NCBI GenBank assembly: GCA_963594655.1
Contig: CAVBFD010000007.1
Span: 5,694 to 69,693, forward strand
DNA length: 64,000 nucleotides
Reading direction: 5' to 3'
DNA from: Colivivens sp963594655
Lineage (GTDB): Bacteria > Bacteroidota > Bacteroidia > Bacteroidales > Bacteroidaceae
Positions 40,811-50,017 of this stretch are shown here, piece by piece. The notes below the pieces were generated by a model. It made no database searches. It worked only from the letters and a program-made list of their open reading frames with translations, and was not told where the DNA came from. A program made the translations under genes and the position numbers. The first letter of the stretch is position 1, and each line of letters starts with the position of its first letter.

Positions 40811-43800
40811 CTACGGTTTGATGCCTAAGCTCTCGGCCCGTCCAGCCAGTGTCGAGAAGGTCTCGTTGACGAACGGAAGCAGTTTTTCCGCGCGATCCGC
40901 ATAAGTCTTGGCGTTCTTGTCGCCCGACTTGCCCAAGGCTTCGAGCGCGCGCTGGATCTCCAGCAGGGTGTATATCTCGCCCTTGCAGTCTCTCCATGCG
41001 GCAGAGAAGCGGAAGTTGTTGAGTGACGCGTAATAGCGTATGTACTCCCTTGAGTTCTTCTCTATCTCGTCGAAGATTCCCACTCCCTTCTCCACCTTGC
41101 CGCAGGTGATGAAGGCGTTGGCTATCTCCAGTCCTCCGTTGTCCATCCTGTAAGGCACGTTGTAGTCCGGAATCTCCTTATCGCACTTCTCCAGTGCCGC
41201 CAGGGCTTTTTCCATCTTGCCTTCACGCAACAGGTTGTTGATGAGGTGGGCGAACCAGCGGCGGTGTGTCCAGCACAGACGGCTTGATGTCTCGTCGAGA
41301 TACAGTCCCGGTTGCTTGAGGTTACCGTACCGGTACTTGTTCATCATGTTGTCGTACATCTTGTCGGTGTCTACGACTGTCTGCTGAACCATGTTGCTGT
41401 CGAAGGTGAACGGAGTGATTCTCCATGCCAGTCCCTCCTGCACGAAGTGTCGCCAGAGGTTACCGAAGTTGGTCGGTCCCACGGTGGTTGACATGTACAG
41501 GGGACGGTCGAAGTTGCTCTGCGCTATCATCTCCAGCATCATGATGAACGACTTGTATATGCGGTCCTGTCCCTTGAGGCTTATCTCCATCCTGTCGGGG
41601 ATAGAGTCGTTCGGAATCATCATGCCCGAGTTGCGTACAGCCTTTTTGTTGACCGTCACGTAGAGTGTGTCTGACGGCAGGCAGCTCGGGAGATCCTTCA
41701 CCATGTCCATGTACTCGGCAGGGATGTCCTCTTTGAGGAGGAATTTCTTGATGGCGTTCTTCAGTTCAAACGGATCGTCGCCCCATATCTTGCGGGCTGT
41801 CTCGGGACTCTGGCTGTACATGGCGCGCACCAGGTCTTTCATCGTCATGCTCTGTCCGCTGAGGTACACCACAGGGTTTACGTCAGCCACCTCGTTCTTG
41901 CCAGAAACATACTGGATTCGTTTCCATGTTATGGGCAGGGGAGAGGACTGTTTGTCGCCCTCGTACGCCGGCCGTTTCATCTGGTCGATATACCAGTCGG
42001 TCTGTAGGTAAGAGAGGTTGCAGACACGCACGTCAGTGCGGTTGCCTTCAGTGTCCTCGTTGTACCACAGAGGGAAGGTGTCGTTGTCTCCGTTGGTGAA
42101 GATAACTCCGTCGTGCGGTATGGTCTCCAGATAGTTCAGTCCGAAGTCACGGCACATGTAACGGTCACTGCGGTCATGGTCGTCCCATGTCTGGCTCACC
42201 ATCTGTAGAGGCACTGCCACCGCCGGCACGAGTGCGATGATCGACGCTGCGAGTGAAGCCGTCCGCTTACCGAGTCTCTTGCCGGACCACCGTGCAATCC
42301 AAGTGTAGATGGCACTGATTCCCAAGCCGCACCAGATGGCGTAGGCGTAGAACGAACCCGCATAGGCGTAGTCACGTTCACGTGGCTGTCCCGGAGTCTG
42401 GTTCAGGTAGAGTACGATGGCGATACCTGTCATGAAGAACAGGAAGAACACCACCCAGAACTGCTGGATGCCCTTCTTTCCCTTGAACGCCTGCCACAGC
42501 AGACCGATGATGCCGAGGATGAGCGGCATACAGTAGAACACGTTGTGTCCCTTGTTCTCCTTCAGTTCGGTAGGCAACAGGTCCTGGTCGCCGAGACGCA
42601 TGTCGTCGATCGGCTTGATGCCTGTAATCCAGTTGCCGTGTTCCAGTTCGCCCAGACCCTGTATGTCGTTCTGCCGTCCGGCGAAGTTCCACATGAAGTA
42701 TCTCCAGTACATGAAGTTCATCTGGTAAGAGAAGAAGTACCTCATGTTGTCGTACTGTGTAGGTATCTCCACCGGTTGTGAACCCTGTCCCGGTACGGTG
42801 TAGTCCACCGACTTGTAGTGGATGTCGCCCAACCACGACTGGTACTTGCTGGCTGACCGCTCGTCGTAGATACGCGGGAAGAACATGCACTGGTTTGAAG
42901 GGTACACGTAGTCGAACTTCTCGCGTACCACCTCATACTGGTCCTTCTCGTCCTCGCTCGCCTTCTCCTTGCGCTGGTAGACAGGCGCGCCGTGACTGAC
43001 ATTGTACTTCAGGACATCGCCCTCACTTACTATCTCTGGGCGCGACTTGAAGGTAGGCCCGTAAAAGAGGGGACGGTCACCGTACTGCTCACGTCCGAGG
43101 TACTCACCGAGAGTGAACACGTCCTCCGGGGAGTTCTGGTCCATCGGCGGGTTGGCTGTTGACCGGATGACGATGACTGCGTATGACGAATAGCCCACGA
43201 CCATCAGGGCCATGGACAGTACCATGGTGTTCAGTGCCTTGGGTGTCACCTTACTGTATGCGAACAGGATGAACGCCACCACAGCGAGGATGACGATACC
43301 GATGAGGACACTCGTCCAACCGAAGCTGTAGAACGGAATACCCAGTATAGCCACACATACGAGGAACGCTATGTTCATCCGTGTCTTGTTGACCGCACGC
43401 GCGGACTCCACTGCCGCCCATACCAGACATACTATCATGAGGGTCAGGTAGATGTACTCGCCTGTGTTGAACGGCATTCCGAAGCCGTTGACGAACATCA
43501 ACTCGAACCATCCCGCCACCTTGGTGATTCCCGGCACGATACCGTAGAGGACGGCGGCGATGATGACCACGGAGACACCGAGGGCAAGGAGCGAACCCTT
43601 TCCGTCAGGGTTCTTCGCGCGCTTGTAGTAGTACACCAGCACCATTGCCGGAATACACAGCAGGTTCAACAGGTGGACACCGATGGACAGTCCCACGAGG
43701 TAGGCGATGAGTATGAGCCAGCGGTCACTGCCCGGTTCGTCCGCTTTCTCCTCCCATTTCAGGATGAGCCAGAACACGAGGGCGGTGAGGAAAGAGGAGA

Positions 43801-44245
43801 AGGCGTAGACCTCACCCTCCACGGCACTGAACCAGAACGTGTCACTCCATGTGTAGATGAGCGCGCCGGCTATTCCACTTGCCATGATGGCTATGGTCTG
43901 TGCCATAGTCACCTCCTTGCCGTCCTTGCACAGAAGTCGCTTGGCGAGGTACGTCACTGTCCAAAAGAGGAACAGTATGCAACCTGCGCTCAGTAGCGCC
44001 GACATCGTGTTGACCATCTTGGCGATCTGTGTAGGGTCGCTTGCGAAATGCGAGAAAAGGTTGCCGAGGAGCATAAAGAAAGGTGCGCCTGGCGGGTGTC
44101 CCACTTCCAGCTTTGCAGCTGTACTAATGAATTCAGGACAATCCCAGAAACTTGCTGTGGGTTCGATGGTGGAGCAGTAGGTAAAGGCCGCTACCGCAAA
44201 TATCACCAGTCCCATCAGGTTGTTAATGATTTTGTAAGTCTTCAT
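40811..44245 (-). CDS. DUF2723 polytopic membrane protein (GT-C-like)
   Basis: 1144 residues. The N-terminal half is highly hydrophobic (a dozen or so segments; first at about 8-25) and carries SFWDCPEFISTAAKLEVGHPPGAP, the DUF2723 hallmark, an acidic loop similar to that of GT-C glycosyltransferases. More membrane segments at about 590-710 precede a soluble part of about 430 residues facing the periplasm (starts near the TWDDHDRSDR motif). Relatives are annotated as protein O-mannosyl-transferase-like and are common in Bacteroidetes, where O-glycosylation of secreted proteins occurs. The sugar and acceptor are unknown. Confidence 0.85.
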   Translation of the reverse strand: MKTYKIINNLMGLVIFAVAAFTYCSTIEPTASFWDCPEFISTAAKLEVGHPPGAPFFMLLGNLFSHFASDPTQIAKMVNTMSALLSAGCILFLFWTVTYLAKRLLCKDGKEVTMAQTIAIMASGIAGALIYTWSDTFWFSAVEGEVYAFSSFLTALVFWLILKWEEKADEPGSDRWLILIAYLVGLSIGVHLLNLLCIPAMVLVYYYKRAKNPDGKGSLLALGVSVVIIAAVLYGIVPGITKVAGWFELMFVNGFGMPFNTGEYIYLTLMIVCLVWAAVESARAVNKTRMNIAFLVCVAILGIPFYSFGWTSVLIGIVILAVVAFILFAYSKVTPKALNTMVLSMALMVVGYSSYAVIVIRSTANPPMDQNSPEDVFTLGEYLGREQYGDRPLFYGPTFKSRPEIVSEGDVLKYNVSHGAPVYQRKEKASEDEKDQYEVVREKFDYVYPSNQCMFFPRIYDERSASKYQSWLGDIHYKSVDYTVPGQGSQPVEIPTQYDNMRYFFSYQMNFMYWRYFMWNFAGRQNDIQGLGELEHGNWITGIKPIDDMRLGDQDLLPTELKENKGHNVFYCMPLILGIIGLLWQAFKGKKGIQQFWVVFFLFFMTGIAIVLYLNQTPGQPRERDYAYAGSFYAYAIWCGLGISAIYTWIARWSGKRLGKRTASLAASIIALVPAVAVPLQMVSQTWDDHDRSDRYMCRDFGLNYLETIPHDGVIFTNGDNDTFPLWYNEDTEGNRTDVRVCNLSYLQTDWYIDQMKRPAYEGDKQSSPLPITWKRIQYVSGKNEVADVNPVVYLSGQSMTMKDLVRAMYSQSPETARKIWGDDPFELKNAIKKFLLKEDIPAEYMDMVKDLPSCLPSDTLYVTVNKKAVRNSGMMIPNDSIPDRMEISLKGQDRIYKSFIMMLEMIAQSNFDRPLYMSTTVGPTNFGNLWRHFVQEGLAWRITPFTFDSNMVQQTVVDTDKMYDNMMNKYRYGNLKQPGLYLDETSSRLCWTHRRWFAHLINNLLREGKMEKALAALEKCDKEIPDYNVPYRMDNGGLEIANAFITCGKVEKGVGIFDEIEKNSREYIRYYASLNNFRFSAAWRDCKGEIYTLLEIQRALEALGKSGDKNAKTYADRAEKLLPFVNETFSTLAGRAESLGIKP

Positions 44246-44263
44246 CTTTTATTGTTTATAACA

Positions 44264-44890
44264 TTATCTTTTTATCTGTACAGTACCGTCGTACGTCGGC
44301 ACGTTGACTACCAGCGTGTCGTAGTCCCTGTAGCCGCCTGTCGGCATACAGATGAACGCCTCTTGCGTGTACGCCTCGGTGTCGCCGGACGGTTGTGAGT
44401 GCAGTAGGGTGAAACAGGCCACCTGCTTGTCCCCTACCGTGTATGTGCTGTCCTCATTGATGAGGAACGAGTGCGTCCCGTTGCCGCTGGTCATCACACC
44501 CACCCTTATATTCAGGTAGCGGTCTGTCCTCCAGCAACTGTAGAACTTGACCGGATCCATAACGAAGGAGAGGTCTGTCGTGAAAGGGAACGGAGTCCGT
44601 AAGAACACGTTCTGCAATGAGAGGATATGGATGTCGTCCCCCTCTGTCCAGTAGGTACACAGGCAGCGGTACGTGCGGTTGGCGCCGCTGGCCGCGATGC
44701 TCGGGCTCACGTCATACGACAGTCCGTTGTCGAGGCGGATGCTGTCAATCAACTTGTCACTGTTTGAATAAGCCTCCGCCAGTTCCATCACGTATGCCGG
44801 TGTGTCCACCTCGTCCTTGCCGCACGAACTGACGGCGGTGAGGAGGCAGCACGCCACGGCGTACAGGGAAACGGTGAGGGTACGGATCAT
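44264..44890 (-). CDS. Lipoprotein, possibly NigD-like
   Basis: 208 residues. A signal ending CCLLTAVSSCG marks a lipoprotein with the lipid on Cys23. The mature part is beta-rich with no recognised catalytic residues; the pattern of a short N-terminal barrel-like part followed by RVGVMTSGNGTHSFLINE resembles NigD-like proteins of Bacteroidetes. The identification is weak. It overlaps the acyltransferase stop by 4 bases and is likely translated with it. Confidence 0.6.
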   Translation of the reverse strand: MIRTLTVSLYAVACCLLTAVSSCGKDEVDTPAYVMELAEAYSNSDKLIDSIRLDNGLSYDVSPSIAASGANRTYRCLCTYWTEGDDIHILSLQNVFLRTPFPFTTDLSFVMDPVKFYSCWRTDRYLNIRVGVMTSGNGTHSFLINEDSTYTVGDKQVACFTLLHSQPSGDTEAYTQEAFICMPTGGYRDYDTLVVNVPTYDGTVQIKR

Positions 44891-46014
44891 CTGTCCTGTC
44901 CTTTCGCTTTCATCTGGTTGATTGCTGGATTGGCGTACATCACCCTCATCTTCTCGCGCAGGAAGTCATAGTCGGGATTCTCCATCTTCACCTGTGCGAG
45001 TTGGTGGTCTATGTAAGCCCCGAACTTGGCTTTGTCCTCGTCGGAGGTGTCCATACCTGCCGCCACGTAGTTGCACGGATACAGCCTGTAGTGCTTGTGT
45101 ATCTCCTCGTCTATGTGCGCTGCCACCAGTGGGAACAGTTCCGCCTTGCCCATGCCGGGGTCGAGACTGTCGAGCCAGTCGTTGATGCACGGTGCGGCGT
45201 GGTAGTGTATGTGTCCCTTGTACCCGAAGATGCCTGTTTTCATGTTGTCAAGGTCGTCCTGCTGGCTTTTCTTGAAGCCGGGAATGTCACGCTTGTGCTG
45301 GAACTCCTCCGCCTTCAGGTAGTCGCACGGGTCGTACTCGTACGAGATGGCGAGCGGCACTATGTTCAGTGACTTCAGACTGGCTATCGTGTCATGTCCT
45401 CCGCCCAGCGCCATCATCTTCAGCACACTGTCCTGTGTACGGTCGTCACTGTCCTTGGCGCGTCCTTCCCTTTGCGCTATCCAAATGTTCCCCTGTTTCT
45501 CGGAGATGACATAGTGCATGTACTTGGACATCTTCGCCGAGGCAATCAGCATCTGGCGCATCGTCAGCGCGCGCTGCACGATGAAGGAGCGGTTGATTCT
45601 CACAAGGTCTTTTATCCACGGGTACACCAGCAGGTTGTCCCCGATGGCAATCTCCACCGTGTCGAGCCCCTTGTCCACTATCACGTAGTCGAGCAGGGCA
45701 GAGTCGAGTATTATGTCCCTGTGGTTGGACACGAACGTGTAACCGTTGTGACTCGTGTTCGAGAAGTCCACTGTCAGTCCGTCGCAGTTCTTGGCCAGCA
45801 GGTTCTTTATCGCCGGATAGATGCATTTCTTCTGGAACTCCAAGTTGGTCCCGCACGACCGTATCAGCGCCTCCGCCTTCTCGAAGGGGATGTCCTTGTA
45901 TATGATCGACAGGGCCGCCTTGAACTGTGGGTCACTGAGCAGCCGGTCGTATGCCGCCGGCAGTTCCTCCGGGAGGAACGGACGTATGTCGTCGAATTCG
46001 TGTATGTCAGTCAT
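44887..46014 (-). CDS. 1-Acyl-glycerol-3-phosphate acyltransferase-like protein
   Basis: 375 residues. The PlsC-type motif NHxxxxD is SNHRDIILD near residue 96, followed by the EGRAKDSDDRTQ region (second block) and VPLAISYEYDPCDY. It probably transfers a fatty acyl group onto a lysophospholipid or similar molecule at the inner membrane. There is no clear membrane helix. The protein is longer than classical PlsC because of an N-terminal extension of about 90 residues, usual for this Bacteroidetes group. It overlaps ddl by 8 bases. Confidence 0.82.
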   Translation of the reverse strand: MTDIHEFDDIRPFLPEELPAAYDRLLSDPQFKAALSIIYKDIPFEKAEALIRSCGTNLEFQKKCIYPAIKNLLAKNCDGLTVDFSNTSHNGYTFVSNHRDIILDSALLDYVIVDKGLDTVEIAIGDNLLVYPWIKDLVRINRSFIVQRALTMRQMLIASAKMSKYMHYVISEKQGNIWIAQREGRAKDSDDRTQDSVLKMMALGGGHDTIASLKSLNIVPLAISYEYDPCDYLKAEEFQHKRDIPGFKKSQQDDLDNMKTGIFGYKGHIHYHAAPCINDWLDSLDPGMGKAELFPLVAAHIDEEIHKHYRLYPCNYVAAGMDTSDEDKAKFGAYIDHQLAQVKMENPDYDFLREKMRVMYANPAINQMKAKGQDR

Positions 46015-47014
46015 AGTCTTCTCCTATCTTGTCTTCGATGATTTCGGTAAGTATGTCTTTCATCTCCAGTCCGTCAGCATGTGCCTGTTGCGGAATGAAC
46101 GAGGTCTGGGTCATGCCGGGTGTGGCGTTGATTTCAAGCAGGTTGATTACATCGCCGCCGTCGTCCGACTTGGTGATGATATAATCCACCCTCATGATTC
46201 CGCTCGCACCCAGTATGGAGTATATCGCCTTGGTGAGTGTCTTCACCCTCTCGGTGGTGTCGTCCGCCAGACGTGCCGGAGTTATCTCCTTCACCTGCCC
46301 GTTGTATTTTGCGTCATAGTCGAAGAACTCGTTCTCGCTCACCACCTCGGTTATCGGCAGCACGTACACCTTTCCGTCCTTCTTCCTGTACACTCCGTTG
46401 GCAATCTCCGTTCCCTTCAGTTCCGCCTCTATCATCACGTCGTCGCTCTCCTTGCGGGCGATGCCGATGGCCTTCGCCACATCCTCTCTCCCTGTGCAGT
46501 GGGTCACGCCGAAACTGCTGCCCGATCCGTTGGGCTTGATGAAGCAGGGCAGTCCCACTCTCATCTCCACCTCGTCGGCGGTGATGGTCTGACCCTTGCG
46601 CAGCAGTATGGAGTCGGAAATCTTCACCCCGAACCCCTCCAGGTAATGGTTGAGCGTGAACTTGTCGAAGGTGAGGGCAGCCACCAGCAGGTTGCAGCTT
46701 GAGTAAGGCACGTGCAGCAGGTCGAAGTAGCCCTGCAGTATACCGTTCTCGCCCGGAGTGCCGTGGATGGTGATGTAGGCGAAGTCGGGACGCACCTTCC
46801 TGCCCTCCTCCATGAAGGAGAAGTCATGGCGGTTGACCTCAGCCACGTCTCCGTTCTGGAGGCGCACTGTCCAGTCCAGTCCCCTTACCTCTATGGTGTA
46901 TACAATGAATTTGTCCCTGTCAATCCACGATGCGATGCCTTCCGCGCTGCGCATCGACACGTCATGCTCCGACGAGTCGCCTCCGGCTATGATTGCGATT
47001 GTTTTCCTTTTCAT
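46007..47014 (-). CDS. ddl: D-alanine--D-alanine ligase
   Basis: 335 residues. Ddl joins two D-alanines for the peptidoglycan stem. The ATP-grasp fold and family motifs are visible: IIAGGDSSEHDVSMRSAEG at the N-terminus, HGTPGENGILQGYFD, CFIKPNGSGSSFGVT, MRVDYIITKSD and LEINATPGMTQTSFIPQQ near the end. It lies 18 bases after the RluD-type gene in the leftward operon. Confidence 0.96.
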   Translation of the reverse strand: MKRKTIAIIAGGDSSEHDVSMRSAEGIASWIDRDKFIVYTIEVRGLDWTVRLQNGDVAEVNRHDFSFMEEGRKVRPDFAYITIHGTPGENGILQGYFDLLHVPYSSCNLLVAALTFDKFTLNHYLEGFGVKISDSILLRKGQTITADEVEMRVGLPCFIKPNGSGSSFGVTHCTGREDVAKAIGIARKESDDVMIEAELKGTEIANGVYRKKDGKVYVLPITEVVSENEFFDYDAKYNGQVKEITPARLADDTTERVKTLTKAIYSILGASGIMRVDYIITKSDDGGDVINLLEINATPGMTQTSFIPQQAHADGLEMKDILTEIIEDKIGEDYD

Positions 47015-47032
47015 ATCGTCTTTCTTCGTTTA

Positions 47033-48115
47033 CTAATCGTTTATGTAATTCCTCCATTTGGAAATCAGTCCGGCCATGTCCTGCGGCAGTTCCGACGAGA
47101 ACATCATCTCCTTGCCTGTGACCGGATGCGTGAACCCGAGGGTTCTGGCGTGGAGAGCCTGTCGCGGACAGACGTTGAAGCAGTTCTCCACGAACTGGCG
47201 GTACTTGCTCGATGTCGTTCCCTTCAGTATCTTGTCGCCTCCGTACCGTGCGTCGTTGAACAGTATGTGGCCTATCTGTCTCATGTGCGCCCTTATCTGG
47301 TGGGTGCGCCCAGTCTCCAGTATGCATTTCACCAGTGTCACATACCCGTAGCGTTCGAGTGTGTAGTAGTGGGTCACCGCCGGTTTCCCGATGCCCGAGT
47401 CGGGGTCGAACACGGTCATCTGCAACCTGTCCTTGGGGTTGCGGCCTATGTTGCCCACGACCGTTCCCTCGTCTTCCGCTATGTTGCCCCACACCAACGC
47501 CTGGTATTCCCGCTTTGTCGTCTTGTTGAAGAACTGCTTGCCGAGGTCGGTCTTGGCGTCGGCTGTCTTGGCGATTACCAGCAGTCCGCTGGTATCCTTG
47601 TCAATTCTGTGTACCAGTCCAATCTCCGGGTTGTTGATGTCGTACTCAGGGTGGTCTTTCAAGTGCCACGCCAACGCGTTCAGCAGGGTGCCTCTCCAGT
47701 TGCCGTGTCCCGGGTGTACCACCAGTCCCGCCTGTTTGTTGACCACGATGACCGCCTCGTCCTCATACACTATGTCGAGCGGTATGTCCTCGGGCAGTAT
47801 CTTGTTCTCGTAGAAGGGACGGTCGAGCATTATCTTTATCACGTCGAGCGGCTTGACCTTGTAGCTGCGCTTCACCGGCTTGTCGTTGCACAGTATGAAG
47901 CCCGAGTCGGCAGCCCTCTGTATACGGTTGCGCGAGATGCGCGCCAGATGGTCGATGATGAACTTGTCCACCCTCATCGGTCCCTGCTTGCTGTCAGCCA
48001 CTATACGGTAGTGTTCGTAGAGCTGTCCCGACTCGTCGTCCTCGTTCTCCTCCTCGTCCCTGTACCGTATCAGGTCGCTGTCTGTCTCTTCCTCTTCAAA
48101 GAAATCCTCTGCCAT
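47033..48115 (-). CDS. rluD: RluA/RluD-type pseudouridine synthase
   Basis: 360 residues. An S4 RNA-binding domain (about 48-100, MRVDKFIIDHLARISRN) precedes the catalytic domain with the signature LVHRIDKDTSGLLVIAK, the Asp being the nucleophile, then KREYQALVWG and a closing GRTHQIRAHM motif. RluD makes pseudouridines in 23S rRNA helix 69; RluC or RluA relatives hit other sites, so the target is probable rather than certain. The N-terminus is acidic (FFEEEETDSD). It is 24 bases after the PASTA gene. Confidence 0.88.
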   Translation of the reverse strand: MAEDFFEEEETDSDLIRYRDEEENEDDESGQLYEHYRIVADSKQGPMRVDKFIIDHLARISRNRIQRAADSGFILCNDKPVKRSYKVKPLDVIKIMLDRPFYENKILPEDIPLDIVYEDEAVIVVNKQAGLVVHPGHGNWRGTLLNALAWHLKDHPEYDINNPEIGLVHRIDKDTSGLLVIAKTADAKTDLGKQFFNKTTKREYQALVWGNIAEDEGTVVGNIGRNPKDRLQMTVFDPDSGIGKPAVTHYYTLERYGYVTLVKCILETGRTHQIRAHMRQIGHILFNDARYGGDKILKGTTSSKYRQFVENCFNVCPRQALHARTLGFTHPVTGKEMMFSSELPQDMAGLISKWRNYIND

Positions 48116-48139
48116 TCCGTGGGTGTGCTTTAGTCACGA

Positions 48140-48787
48140 CTACAACTGCACGTCGAAGTTGTTCTCGTTCAAGTCGGTGTCAATATCGTAGTCTCCGTCT
48201 TCCCCCTCAAAGTAGAGCGAGTCCTCCTCCACCTCTCCCTTGCCGATGTAGAGGGTGAGCGCGCGGTCTCTCGACACCTGCTCGCCGGCGTGTATCTCCC
48301 TGCGGCCTTGCTTCACGCGCACCACCTGGTCTTTGTCCACTCCCTCCACATAACGGGGGGCGGTGAGCTTGAACCCCAAGGCCTTCAGTGTTATCTCCGC
48401 CTCGCGGTACGAGCTGTTGCCCACGATGTCAGGCATGTTTACCAGCGGTTCACCGTTGAGGTTGACGGTGAGGTACACTATTCTGCCTGTCTTGATGAGA
48501 CTGCCCGCCTTGGGTGTCTGATCCAGCACGCAGCCCGGTTTGGCTGACTTCCTGTACGTGGAGTCGGCTACTATGGCGACGAACCCTTCCGAATCCAACG
48601 TGCGTTCGGCCTCGTAGTACTTGTCTCCGATGACCGACGGCACACTGACCTTCTCACCGTGGTTGGTGTACATGTCCAGTGTGTTGAATATCACGATGGG
48701 GATAATCAACAGTACCGCTACTGCCAGTATGACGTTAACCCAGAAGATTCTTCCGCTCCTGCCCTTGAAATATTTCTTCAGTCCCAT
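48140..48787 (-). CDS. PASTA-domain membrane protein
   Basis: 215 residues from the ATG at 48787. A short basic start (GLKKYFKGRSG) and one membrane helix (about 14-34) are followed by tandem PASTA domains (VSVPSVIGDKYYEAERTL, VNMPDIVGNSSYREAEITL and a third, weaker unit) and an acidic tail. PASTA domains bind muropeptides or beta-lactams in other proteins; here there is no kinase or transpeptidase domain. The position next to ddl suits a cell-wall role. Beginning further upstream would put the start before the promoter box. Confidence 0.87.
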   Translation of the reverse strand: MGLKKYFKGRSGRIFWVNVILAVAVLLIIPIVIFNTLDMYTNHGEKVSVPSVIGDKYYEAERTLDSEGFVAIVADSTYRKSAKPGCVLDQTPKAGSLIKTGRIVYLTVNLNGEPLVNMPDIVGNSSYREAEITLKALGFKLTAPRYVEGVDKDQVVRVKQGRREIHAGEQVSRDRALTLYIGKGEVEEDSLYFEGEDGDYDIDTDLNENNFDVQL

Positions 48788-48816
48788 TTTGTTGACGGCT
48801 TTTTCTAATTCGGGTG

Positions 48817-48848
48817 CAAATATAGTGCAATCCTGCCTAAAAGGCAAA
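48817..48848 (-). promoter_or_regulatory. Promoter for the PASTA-rluD-ddl operon
   Basis: On the minus strand TATATTTG (48817-48824) and TTTG (48845-48848), 20 bases apart. It probably drives all eight genes down to queG. Confidence 0.75.
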
Positions 48849-48914
48849 TAAAATAAATTTTATCTCGTCCGCACGTGGGGTCGCAGGCCCTTATATGCGT
48901 GTTATTCACTGTCC

Positions 48915-48941
48915 GCCTTCATGTATGCGGCGCCTGAAGGC
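48915..48941 (-). terminator. Possible weak terminator after porD
   Basis: A 7-bp inverted repeat (48915-48921 with 48935-48941) touches the porD stop codon; there is no T-run, so it may act differently. Confidence 0.25.
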
Positions 48942-49840
48942 TACTTCTGTATCTTCTTCCACTCGGCGTTCTGTGAGGCGTTGAGGTTGGACAGGGTCTC
49001 GTACAACGCCGACTTCTCCTTCTCCGTTCCGTGTCCCTTGTAGATGTTGACCAACTCGTCGCGCTTGTAGTCGGTGAATATCTGAGGCAACTGGCTCAGC
49101 GGCTTGTTTGAGTGGGCTTCCTGCAACAGTCCCACGGCACTGGTCACCGCAGCCCTGCCACGGTCGGCGTTGTTCGCCATTTCATCGAGTCCCTCCCTGT
49201 GGTACTCGTACATCAACTGCCGGAACGGTTCCATCGAACTCTCCAGATAGTCGTTGATGACTGCGTGGCGGTTGTCGCTGTCACTGAACGCCTTCCATCC
49301 CGCGTCGCCCAGGTTCTGCGCGCTGTTCGCCACCGACATCGCCTTGTTCAGTATGTCTGTTCCTCCCATCGGTGAGAAGGTGTCGAGGTCGAGACCTATG
49401 AAGAGGTAGGCGTAGTACGCCAGCATGGCTGTCAGGTTGTTGTCGATATTGTTCTCGATGAATTCTATCGGCTCGTTCTCCACGTAGGTGAAGTTGAAAC
49501 TCTTGTCCCTCTTCGAGAACACCGTGGTGTTGTAGGTGGAGTTGAACACAGGGCGCGACACCTGGAACAGCATCTCGCAGGTGAAGGCGTTGGTGGAGGT
49601 GTCGTACTGCTTCACGGTGATGCTTATGGAGCAGTCAATCCGCTCCTCCTTGGCGTACTGCAGGTCGGTCCATGTCCTGTTGTTCATGAACTCGTTGAGT
49701 ACTGTCTGCAAGGTCTCGAACACACTGGTGTTGGTACCCTGTATCTGCGAGTGGTTTATCTTCACGTTACAGTTCAGTTCCTGCGCCCCTGCCAGTGTCA
49801 GTCCTGCCAGTGCCAGCGCCAATATGATTAACCGTTTCAT
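48941..49840 (-). CDS. porD: Type IX secretion PorD/DUF4835-like protein
   Basis: 299 residues from the ATG at 49840: a signal peptide (KRLIILALALAGLTLAGAQ) then QELNCNVKINHSQIQGTN, which is the conserved start of the DUF4835 family. Members are reported as PorD, needed for or linked to type IX secretion and gliding in some Bacteroidetes. The mature protein has conserved segments such as DVYIFLG-like LAYYAYLFIGLDLDTFSP and a mixed helical C-terminal part. An upstream in-frame start at 49966 would lie before the promoter. It diverges from ychF. Confidence 0.8.
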   Translation of the reverse strand: MKRLIILALALAGLTLAGAQELNCNVKINHSQIQGTNTSVFETLQTVLNEFMNNRTWTDLQYAKEERIDCSISITVKQYDTSTNAFTCEMLFQVSRPVFNSTYNTTVFSKRDKSFNFTYVENEPIEFIENNIDNNLTAMLAYYAYLFIGLDLDTFSPMGGTDILNKAMSVANSAQNLGDAGWKAFSDSDNRHAVINDYLESSMEPFRQLMYEYHREGLDEMANNADRGRAAVTSAVGLLQEAHSNKPLSQLPQIFTDYKRDELVNIYKGHGTEKEKSALYETLSNLNASQNAEWKKIQK

Positions 49841-49879
49841 GCCTTCTCCCTTTCTTTGTTGACTGTGACGAATACCGTG

Positions 49880-49887
49880 CAAAGTTA
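49880..49887 (-). promoter_or_regulatory. Promoter box for porD
   Basis: On the minus strand TAACTTTG at 49880-49887, 40 bases before the start codon; the -33 element is not clear. Confidence 0.6.
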
Positions 49888-49984
49888 GTGGTAATTTGTC
49901 AGACGGAAAAACATTTGCGCTTATATTGATGGGGTGAGGCGGCGATTTTCCCTTGACACGGCTCATGGTTTGGCAATTAATTCG

Positions 49985-49992
49985 TAACTTTG
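49985..49992 (+). promoter_or_regulatory. Promoter box for ychF-lgt
   Basis: TAACTTTG at 49985-49992, 26 bases before the ychF ATG. Confidence 0.68.
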
Positions 49993-50017
49993 CACGAAAA
50001 TTGCGACTAAGACTATT

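Noticed and set aside
46712..48133. 473-codon plus-strand open frame opposite ddl and the RluD-type gene
   Set aside because: Both minus-strand genes have intact family motifs; the antisense product has none and low-complexity Val/His composition.
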